Positions 49,101 through 59,923 of a DNA stretch of 64,000 bases are shown here, piece by piece. This stretch comes from Dillenia suffruticosa (lineage: Eukaryota > Streptophyta > Magnoliopsida > Dilleniales > Dilleniaceae): positions 5,730,501 to 5,794,500 of the forward strand of contig JAVTVX010000013.1 of the NCBI GenBank assembly GCA_033439265.1. Reading direction: 5' to 3'. How positions within the stretch are numbered: the first letter of the stretch is position 1; every line of letters starts with the position of its first letter. The translations under genes were made by a program, and so were the position numbers. The notes beneath the pieces are model-generated. The model was not told the origin of the DNA. It saw only the letters and a list, made by a program, of their open reading frames with translations, and did not search any database.

Positions 49101-51099
49101 TCTCCAATTTTTGGGAATGAGGATACCTGTATGGATGTAGCTTGAAGGGTTGAGCTCCTTGCTTCAGAGGTATGGAGTGATCTTGGGATCTTTTTGGAGG
49201 TAATGAAGTGGGTGTGCAGAAGACATCTTCGAATTGCTGCAGAAGAATAGAAATGGACTGGTGCATTGGAGCTTGAAGATCTTCTGTAGCTATTGAAATG
49301 TTGTTACAACTCAGAAGTTGTTGTGTCCTGAACTTCTTAGTATTCTTCCCACGAATCAGTTTCATCTTAGGGTCTCTCACCATTCCTACTAGCACCATCT
49401 CACCTGCCTCACCAGCTAACCTGACTTTCAGCTGTTTAAAATCAAAGGTTATAGGACTGAAGTTGTACATCCAATCGACACCCAATATGATGTCCCAATT
49501 CCCCAGAGAAATCACTTTAAGATCAAAAGAGAAATGGTATCCTTGTATACTCCACTTCACCCCTCTTACTTTGGAACTACTGGTGACTCTGCTGCCATCT
49601 GCTAGAATTGCCTGTAAAGTTTCACCTTCCTCTGATTTCATTTTCACTCTTTCTACCAATACGCGATTGATAAAACTAGTTGAACTTCCTGTATCCACTA
49701 GTATGTTAATTGTAACTTCCTTCATAGTTCCTTGAAGGACTATGGTCTTTCTTTCCAAGGAGTCAGCGAAAACACAGAGAGGTATGTCAAGTGTCTCATC
49801 ATTCAGACCCTCCTGCTCCTTAATTTCACTACTAACTAACTCCTCTTCTTCTTCTGCTGCCATGACTACATTCAGGTGTTTGAACTTACATTGATGTCCA
49901 GGAGAGTATTTTTCACCACACTTAAAACAGAGATTATTAACTCTGCGGTACTACAGCTCCTGTGGAGATACTCTTGGTGTTCTACTGTCAGTGTTAAGTG
50001 TAGTTATATTTCTGTTTCTCCTTATTTCTTCTCCAGGATCCCAGTTCTTACTCACACTAACCTTTTTGTTTCTAGTGAGTTCTAATGATTGCTCTTGTAG
50101 AGAGGCAATTTCAAATGCTTGCAGTAAGGTTGTAGGCTTAAACATCCTTAGTACAGGCTTAATTTCTTCTTTAACACCACTAATAAAGCTAGACACAAAG
50201 TAAGCTTCTGTCAATTTAGGATTTACCTGGAGCATGAGAGACCACATCTCTTCGAATTTCTCCTGGTACTCTGACATGGATCCTTGTTGTGACAGCTTGT
50301 TGAATTCTTCAACAACATCCCTAACACCTTTTTCTTCAAATCTTTGGCATAATTGTTGGGTAAACTCCTCCCAATCCACTTCTTTCTTGAATGATTTCAC
50401 TCCATGGAACCAGATTTCTGCCTTTCCTTCCAAGTACATTTCGATTGTATCCACCCAACTGCAGTGTGGTACTTGATACACGTTAAAGAATTTAAGGCAC
50501 TTCCTTATCCACATTTTAGGATTATCTCCATCAAACATGGGAAGTTCAATCTTAGGTGGATTCGGTAAGTTGTTCTTCCAACTGATATCCTTCTTGTGCT
50601 GCTGCATCCCTGTATCACTTCTGAGTCTTCCTTCTGTTGGAGTTGGAAGTATTGGTGTTTTGATTATTCTATCAGCTTCTAAATCTTCTCCTTTATCTTT
50701 GTTCATCGTATGCATAATAGCATTGAATTTCTTATCCATATCTACCGCAAGAGCTTCTATTCTCTGGGACTGCACATCCATTTTTCGTTCCAATTCAGTC
50801 TGCATTTCTTGTATCTTTGAGTCTTGTTTCTTTAATTGTTCTTCAAGTGCTTTGAATCTGGTTCCCTCTGCCATAACTATGGATCATCCGAGGAAGGACA
50901 GCTCTGATACCAATTTGTTATGAATTAACTTCCAAATGCGCAAGATTCAGACTACAGAGGCTCAACTTGATTGCCTCAATCTGCAGGAATCTATGTTCTG
51001 TCAAATATGTCTGAGACTTGAGATGACTGGAGGTGAGAGATTGTAGTAATGATGGAGAGCTAAGAAGAGGTAACAGGAGAGAAGGAGAGAGGAGAGGGG

Positions 51100-51131
<32 letters not shown>

Positions 51132-54100
51132 GAGAGAAGAATGAGATTTCACTGAATACTCTTGCTGCTCTTCTTGGTTGATACAGGCCTCCTTTTATTA
51201 CATTGTGCAAAGATGAACTAACTAACTAACTGCCTAACTTCCTTAACTAACTACAACTGATTTTGGTTATCCTAACTGACATTCCTTGGAACTAACTAAC
51301 TGCCTAACTTCCTCAACTAGCTACAACTGATTTTGGTTATCCTTACTGACATTCCTTGCTTCCTTTACTAGCTGTTTCCTTCAAATTTCCCACTGTTGCT
51401 GTTACAGGTTACTTTAGTATTTTAATTTATATTGTAAATCATTTAAGATAGAAATTCTAACCTCAATCCTCTTTCCCCATTCATTTAATGTGAATCCATA
51501 TTTTATTTCTCACTTGAGTCCCCAAGTCTCAATATTCTATGGTTATTGTTCCCCCACTCTACCTCAAAATATCCTTTTGAATCGGTCTCCGGTATTGGTG
51601 GCTGATTTCTAAGTTTACATCACAGCAGGCTACATGCAAATACATCGTAGGTCTTGATGTGTACCCAAGATTAATTGTGCACTGAAATTGAGGGTAACAT
51701 TTATTTTGATTTAATAATTCTAAATTATTTTTTAAACTTGTTAAACTAACAAATTTCACTTACATTTCAAGTACTTTTAATTCAAGACCTCCATGTTGCA
51801 CAATATATAAAGACATGGATGTTAGTGATGCAAATATTCTTAACTTAATATGAGTCCATACTTTTAACTTCTATTATTTTAAATAGGTTTCCAGTATTAT
51901 GTTAAAGAGTATACTTATAATTTTAATTTGCTTTCTAGGTAGAATGAAGTATTACAGAGTGATGATTTGATGACTTAATCAATTGGTTTGTTTAGAAGAC
52001 ATACAAGAAAGTTGGATGATGAAATGATCGTGTGGGGTCTGAATTTTAATTCATATTCAAGCTATTTTCTTACTAATTTGTGGATAGTTAAGTGATTTTT
52101 ATGTTTATTATGTTAAATTAAGTGAATATTGAACTGATTTTTTATGAATTTATGTTACAAATTTGAATTCTTGACTTTTAATTTTTTTTATTCTTGAATA
52201 GTGAGGGAATTCCTATGGGTACCAAGGGTACCGTGGTGAATGGGGATGGAGGATCAATTGAACCCATAGAAGGTGGGGTGGAGGGGGAAATTCTTCCCAC
52301 AAAGGGCAAGGCATGAGGAATGAGAAGGCCTTCCCGCTCCCACCCTGCCCCATTGCCATTCCTATATTACAATCATAAAAAAAAAATGCACGACTTGACA
52401 AAATAGTAAACCATGACTATCATGTGGCACAGGTAAACCACAAAATAGTAAACCACAACTAAGGAATACTTTCATAGATACCTTGAGGAAAATAAATATT
52501 AAAATACAAATTACAAATGCCTATACCTGCATGTCTGTGCATTCATAGATTGGTCTCTTTCTCCCCAAATAACTTTCTCCAACGAGTTTCACATAATATG
52601 GACTCAAGGACGATAATAAGTTCTTGTAATTGGGTAATTGCGGTATGGTTGGAGATTTCACCTGTTGTCTCATCCGGTGGGCAAGCAATCAGATATGACT
52701 CATAGGACATAAGTCAAGATGGCATTTTCTCCCCTAAAAGAATAATCATTTGCAGCTAAACTAACACAAACAAAGAGAAGATGAAAAAAGCCCGAGTTTA
52801 AGGAAACAATAATTGATAGAAGACTTACCTGGTTTTTGTTGGCATCAACCAGAACCACATTGGTTAACTTTGACTGGACATCAGTGCTTTTATTCTTCAC
52901 ACCAACCTACAATTTAATTTACTGTTTAAACAGACCTCCCCATTCCGAGTAAATAGAGAAGCGCAGGGCATGCATAAAGAGGAGAAAAACAAAAAGGAAA
53001 TTAGGGAAAAGTGCTAAAACTTAAAACATATTCATGATCCTTCATTGGTACCTTGGACAGCCCCAGATCCTATATTCCAGACCGTTAAAAAAAAAAAAAA
53101 GAAACCCACCAAACTATATGAAAATAATTCCTCTTAGAAATGAACTTCATTTCTGGACATTTTCAGAAAAATAAATACACAAAAAAAGGAGTTCACTTTG
53201 AATCATAAAAAGGGCATCAAGATACTAGTGAAATTGCTCCAAGACAGCCACTTTAATGAGAAATTCATAATGCAATCAAATGTCATTCCTGTCATGTCAG
53301 GGCTGTAAAACAAAGCCAAGAACACTGAAAACTCACAACATATGGAACTGGTGCATCCAGAAAATCCAGCATGTCATTCGGTAAAACCTGCAAGTTCGTA
53401 TTCAACAGGAGGAGGATAATAGTTAGATGGCTAGAAAGAGGAATCACCCGAAAGTAGCATTAGTTCATTAAAGTATAATGGGAGATGCCACGTGGGGGGG
53501 GCATACTGGCATCAACAAACTCTGCCACTGGTATGGACGGATCAACGGGACAATTGACAGCACCGAAGCAGATAAAACTCCCTGCATTTGAACAGATGAA
53601 AATTAGGTGATGATTTTGAAGTGCTTCTCCACAGCACATGAATGTGAAAAGAAAAGAGAGAGAGAGAGATAGAGAGAGAGGGAGAGAGAGAAAGCAAGCA
53701 AAAAATTGCCATCAAATGACTTCATAAATAAGGTTGCAACAGTAAGTTTGTCTGAATTAGAAAGATATGTATTTAACCAAATTCATCCTTAAAATAGTGT
53801 TTTAACTATCACTGCAACTTTTGTCCATGCTAGTATTCCCAACTATATACCCACTAAGATCGCTACTTCAATGGATGGGTGGTTTTCCTCATAGCAAATT
53901 TAGCACCAGAATATAACTTGAAAGAATTCCCCATTAAATAGAACTAATTTAACAGAAAAGGTTGCCCCAAAAACTCTTATTTAAAAGAAAAGGCCACCAT
54001 TCTACAGTAGACTGGTTCAAATTTAGAGTGCACCAGATGCAAGGAGTGACACATACCAAATTTGAGCAAACAACCACAATCTGTTTCTCAAGCAATGCTG

Positions 54101-57100
54101 CTGCAAACAACGTTAACACCTAGAAAGTGAACACAGAATCAGCAACTATCAAACTAAAACTGCCTCCAACCTTTTATCTTAGAACAATTAAAAAAAGGAG
54201 ATCACAGTGTAGAAAATTTAAATGTGGAGTTGCAAGCTCAAGGTAAGATATGGAGGGTACAGTATCCATTACTGGTTTTTCAAGAAATTGAACACAAACA
54301 AACGGAGAATAGAACTTTCAATCACAATCCCACCAGAACCACCGACTCAGATGTAGAAAAAAATACACAAAGCATATCACATTCAATAAATATTTGTAAA
54401 GATAGCCTTACACATTTGATATCCTAGCATCTTTTGGTACAATACTAGACACCATTTTCGTAAAGTAGGTATCCCACCTTAATCACGGATAAGAAGTAGC
54501 CACAAAATTGCATTTTTACTCCTCACTTAATGATTAAGTGGGTCAACAGTGTTGAATAATCAAAATCAGAAATAAGCGCAATGAAAAAAAGGGCAGTAGA
54601 AGTACCCCCAAATTAGAAGCATCACAATTCACAATATAAACTTATATAAGCACAATCTCACATGTTCAAGTCTTAGAGAGCCACATATGCAAGCTATTGC
54701 CCATACTGACAATGCAGTTGCCTCTTCCTCTACCAAGAGTGCATTGTGTACCTGCAAAACCCCAAAAACAGCAACAAACTAAGGGTTCTTTCTTTTGGCC
54801 TAAGACTTGCAAAAGCTAAAGTAATTAACTAGAAATTAACAAAAAGAAAAACTGGAATAAATGTGCAAAAGTGAAAAGCAATGCAAATAAGGCAGAATGT
54901 ATGATGATGGAAATTCGCATCACAAAGTACCTCAGCCAGTTCCAAACTGGTTTTGCACGAACTGGAATCAATTGTTGATCCAGCAATATGCAGAACTGTC
55001 TCATCAGGTCTACAGTATTCCAAGGGATGCAGATGCTCCAAGGGATGGAACCTTATCCTTGTACCTCGAGCAGGGCAACGTAAGCAATGGTACTCACATA
55101 TAATTTGTAGCGATCCAAGATTATTTGCCTATAAAGTATTAAACAGCGAGAATCAAGATCAAGATTCAAGAAGAAAAAACAAGGCGGAACTGGGAAAGGC
55201 AAAACACACTACTGATGTGCTTTTCTTTTCCCAATAAGAACTTTACAAATATATTAAACAAGCAATCCTCAAACCTTTGCCCATTCCAATATATCATTGT
55301 GGTCAATAGAATCTTCCTGGCCAGAAGAAGATGCCTCATCAGTCTCACCTTCATCATTATCACTACGGAAATTCTTGTCATCAGGAGAACCCTGAAAACT
55401 GCATACAGTAAGCATTGAGTTATACTCCAATCCTCATATTGCAATCAAGAAGAGTTTTCCATTGCCTATAAGGATGCAAGTATAGCTCTAAAAGATTGTT
55501 TTACTAGTCAGGTACAAATTTCAACATTGGACTCTTTATGATCGATACTGAAGCTCCTGTCATCAGGAGAACCTCAGAACCGCATAATGTAAACTATAAG
55601 CAACATTCCAATCCTCAGCCTAAAACCAATAACATCATTCTGTTGTAAATATAGCCCACCAAGATCATTCTACTAGCAACAGAAATGTCGCAAGCAAATA
55701 TTTCAAATGCCGCTTCCAGTACATTAGGCGGCAGACCATCGAAGTATAAATCTATGAAGTTTACAAGATGCCAAATATGCACCAATCTGAATTGCTACAC
55801 ATGTTTCTCAAATAGATCATACCGATTTACTAAATTAAAAAAAAAAAAGACTGAAAAACAATGTAAATAGAAAATCAATACACTTAATTCGAGGACATAG
55901 TGGTAAAAAGTGACTAGTGGTTACACACGAAAAGCATGGTAAAGAATATATGTACATAAGTCAAAAACAAGAAATGGCACTAGGTTCTAAAAAGAGTGGA
56001 ACTGAACCAATATTGGCAAGTCAGTAAACCAATCATAGCATGTGCAAAGAGAAGCATAAAATGTAGGAGGAAAATTGACCAAAGAACCATAGGATTTTAA
56101 ATCATAGGACAAGGTTGTGAGGGCATCTTACGATATAAGCAATAAACTTAACCTTTAGTTGAATTTATTAAAAAACAATGCCTAACCTGTCTAACTAGGG
56201 GGATGCAACACCCTTTTCCAATGGAAGTGAAACTCGAAACTCAATTGAATTTGAATAATAACCCAGGAGATTCCACAAGCGATAAAGGGCACCCTCTGGG
56301 TTATTTTGTACCAATTGAATAGAGGAATTCTTCTACAAATTTCATCGTTTTGTTAACACTGAAGCTTTACAAAATGAATAAAGAATTACTTAAGCAAGGT
56401 GGTTGAATTTAAATGCAATACATCTTGCTAAAATGGAAGTCACATATAGGCTCATAAGATTCTCCTCAAAATACCATGAGTCTAAACCATAAAACTAATA
56501 AATTTATAGAAAATGCGTAAAAAATAGATAACTTTGAGCCCTAATGAGAACTTCCACATCCTTTGGATTCCTAGGCATGCATCTTAGCATCACAAAGATA
56601 CAACCAATTCAATATCATGTACCAGATAGAGTGCAATTCCTTACCTATTTGAGGATTCCGAGCTCTCATACTTATAGCGTAGAAGAGGCAAAACTGCATT
56701 TGGCAAATGCATCTCATCCGTTTGCTTTGCAACAAATTTCTCAGGACATGTAACACAATTGTCCTGCACGGAAACTTCAGATCCTTTTTCAGTTCGAAGC
56801 ATCTCTATCTCAACGTCAGTTGGAGCAACATCATTATTGGCACCGGTCACACGTCTTTCATCCTCAACATAACTTCCATTACCATAGACCTCTCTAGGGG
56901 TAGAGTCTCCACTTATTATTTCAGAAGCATCTTCTGTCCTATCCAGAATGTCATTATCAGCCCCACCTCTCTCAATGATGCCTTCAGGAATAGATACTTT
57001 GTCTTCTTCGGCACTATATTCATGAGGTATGCCCAGATCAAGCACATCAATGTCTTTTGTCAACCTCTCCAATCTTTCTTCTGTGAAAATACTACAGAAA

Positions 57101-59873
57101 AACCCATAAGTTAGGACAACCAAAAATAACACATTCTGTAACTTTTAGCCCCCTCACCACCAAGCAGGAATTTAGTTGGACCCACATTGCAGCAAGGAAA
57201 AAGGCGGGGTTAGTAACCTGAATGTAAATCTAATCAAGATTTAAGTCACTCTCTAATCCCACGACCCCACCCCAACAAAAATAAATAAATAAATAAATAA
57301 ATAAGAAAAAAGTTGTTCTATTAAAAATTTTTGGCCCACCATTGCCATAGCCTCCCACTCACTCACGCAAGCACCATCTCTTCCATGACTTGCCACAAAC
57401 AAAACCAATACTCTTAAGTAATCTTATGTATCTGTAGCACAAATTGGTGGAAAAAAATTGTATCCCTCATCGGAAAATCCATAAAAAATTTGAAAGATTG
57501 TTTCCAACCCAACCTAAAACTTTTATATGGAGTTAGTGTAATTATGTGCACCAAAAGAATAGAGAGTATAAAACCACCATCTGCCATTGTGTTATACTAC
57601 ATTATTTGCTGGCAGCACTGTGACACAGCCAACCGTGAATTAAGTTGAAGAGAACTACAATCATAAGTAAATGAACATTAAATGAGCCACTCCATAATGT
57701 TCGATAATAAAAGTTCAGTAAATATTACTCACAAACCAATTAAAGAGAGCTAAATGCTTATATTTGAAAAGGAAAAGAGCAATGAAGCTTAATATACTAA
57801 AATTAAAACCGAAAAGAATAAACATGAACACACCTATTTAGTACGCCAAAATGCAACTCAAAGAATGGAAGCCTTGAAAGAATGCAATAGCACCGCCGTG
57901 TTGTTAATACATGACGACTCAAAGAGCAGAAAGGCTGATTGTCAGTAATCAAGGAAATTAGCCGGGAAGGATTTTGCACAATTTCTTCAACTAACACACA
58001 GCATCCATACAATGCTGAGTCATCAGCAACCTATGACAAAAAAATCATAAGGATGAATCTACCACAAGACTAAATAAAATTATAAGTTTGAATAATAATA
58101 ATAATCTTTTTGATAGAAAAAGAAGAATATATTAGATGCACCAGAGAATGTACAAAAACTCCTAAAGATTAGAAAAACCTCAGAAGTAAGAAATCATAAA
58201 ACAAAGGTAAGCAAAAAGACAAATACACAATGACTCTCCAATTCCTCTTCAAATCTTTTAGGCTTAATCTTCATAAATGTTGAGGTGTAAGCCCAGAGGG
58301 GGGGGGGAATTGGTCCCATAAAAAAGGAGGCCCAATAGTCTAATCGTGAAAAATTTCTGGCGTTCTTCTATCTCTAAGTGCAGCATGGGATAACCAAAAA
58401 CACACATTTCCACAACATACAGACATCTTTATTTCCTCCAAAATCTCTAAACTTCGAGAGGAAACACACAGTCAAAGACTGCTCCACATCTTCCTCGCGA
58501 CGGAGGAATGTAATAAGTGATGTCTAAATTTAGAGTTGGCATAACACATGATACTTACATTTGCGAATATGGCTTAATTAGATCTCCATTGTTGAAAAAA
58601 ATCATTGGTATTAATTTTATTAAAAAACATGGACCGAATAAAAGCTTTAACCTTAGTAGGAACATTTGTCTGCCAAATAAAATTATTTAATTGAAAAGGA
58701 GAGTTAGGGAAGAAACTAGTTAAATGGTGAAAAGAGATCAACAAGTAAAAGTTGTAGAACAAGGAAAGGGGAATCTCAGCAACTAAATCAAGCAACACCA
58801 TATAGCACTCTCTAGCCAGGGGAAACTTCCGACATGGCCAACTTTTGAATAAAGAAAGAACTCCTAAGAGAAACAAAAGGGAAGCAGAACAAGGAAAGGT
58901 GGCTTGTTTGGTGATGCTAAAATAAAATCTTCTTGTTATAACTAATAGAAGTTAGAAAGGAACCTAAAGCCCTAAAAAATATATCATTTGCTCCAACTTC
59001 CGGATCTGTATTTGACCATTACATTGTGTGCAAATCCCTACCCAAGCATAAAGATTCCAAACCCACAAAAATTAAAGTTGAATGTAACTTAGAAGTTAAC
59101 GGAGTCAAATCCTACAATGCAAAGCAATAACGGTGACATCGTGGTTTAGAAGTAACAAAGAAATCACTCTCATGCCACAATTAACTAGTTATTAAGCCAA
59201 AAGTTAGCATTCATGTTGAAATAAAAGATTGGATCTCTATCGTAAACAATTATCCCAGCACTCTCATCAGCAATGCAAGGAAAGCTTCTTGAAAGAGGTA
59301 CATATTTTTATGTACCTGTAACCGGAACACAAATGACAGATCACTCTGTTTGAGATGTTCCTGTAAAATTGCCAACTCAGTTAATATGAGCAACAAAATC
59401 CTCAAGGGATTAGGGGGGGGGGGGGAAGCATGATGAATGCTGTTCTGTACATGATAGAAATGAAGCGTAGCCCAACTGAACATGTCTCACATTAGCTAAA
59501 CACAGCAGAGGAACGTCTATCTTCTTACGAAGAAACTTGTCCCACAAAATTTAGCATAGTGAAATATACCTGTGCAAGAAGTATTTCATTTATCTCACTC
59601 ATGGAAGGAGTCCTCTCAACGGGACGAACCTGCAGCATAAAGAGACCAAATTTGATGCACATAACAATATAGAGTTAATAGGTTGAAAAAGCCATATAAG
59701 TTTACAAGCTAGCAAAACAAGCTACTTCAGCAAAGCTTTTATGCCAGGTTCTACAAAGTCACATGAAATGAGTATACAGACAGAGGAAAATGCAAGACAA
59801 GGAAGAAGAGGTCCATACAATAATGAATAACCCCCCCCCCCCCCAAAAAATCTAGCAGAATGCCATTTATATC

Positions 59874-59923
<50 letters not shown>

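Larger units (their letters stand above)
45906..51406 (-). mobile_element. Young Ty3/gypsy chromovirus LTR retrotransposon
   Basis: A 5.5-kb element with TG...CA LTRs of 494 and 491 bp, the duplication GGTTA, a perfect initiator-Met tRNA primer site and a polypurine tract (AAGGAGGGAAGAAAT at about 46400-46414, minus strand). Domain order is gag, protease, RT, RNase H, integrase, chromodomain, which is Ty3/gypsy. The small size, short LTRs and C-terminal chromodomain suggest a chromovirus, perhaps the Reina group. By eye the LTRs differ at about four bases plus one 3-bp indel, so the insertion is recent. It lies in the last large intron of the DENN gene in the same orientation. Confidence 0.95.
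45685..52364. mobile_element. hAT-like element interrupted by the gypsy element
   Basis: The left end at 45685 reads TAGGGTTGGCAAT. The right end, read inward on the minus strand from 52364, is TAGGAATGGCAAT, followed on both sides by G/C-rich sequence (GGTGGGGTGGGGGAAATT on the left, GGTGGGGTGGAGGGGGAAATT on plus near 52273). This terminus is typical of plant hAT elements. Removing the 5.5-kb gypsy insertion leaves about 1.2 kb with no transposase ORF, so it is non-autonomous. The 8-bp flanks (TACCTACT and TATTACAA) do not match well, so the exact ends or the duplication are uncertain. Confidence 0.6.

Noticed and set aside
49298..50923. Plus-strand ORFs of 80-145 codons opposite gypsy gag-pol
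   Set aside because: Antisense frames of a conserved coding region, with low-complexity Ser/Leu content.
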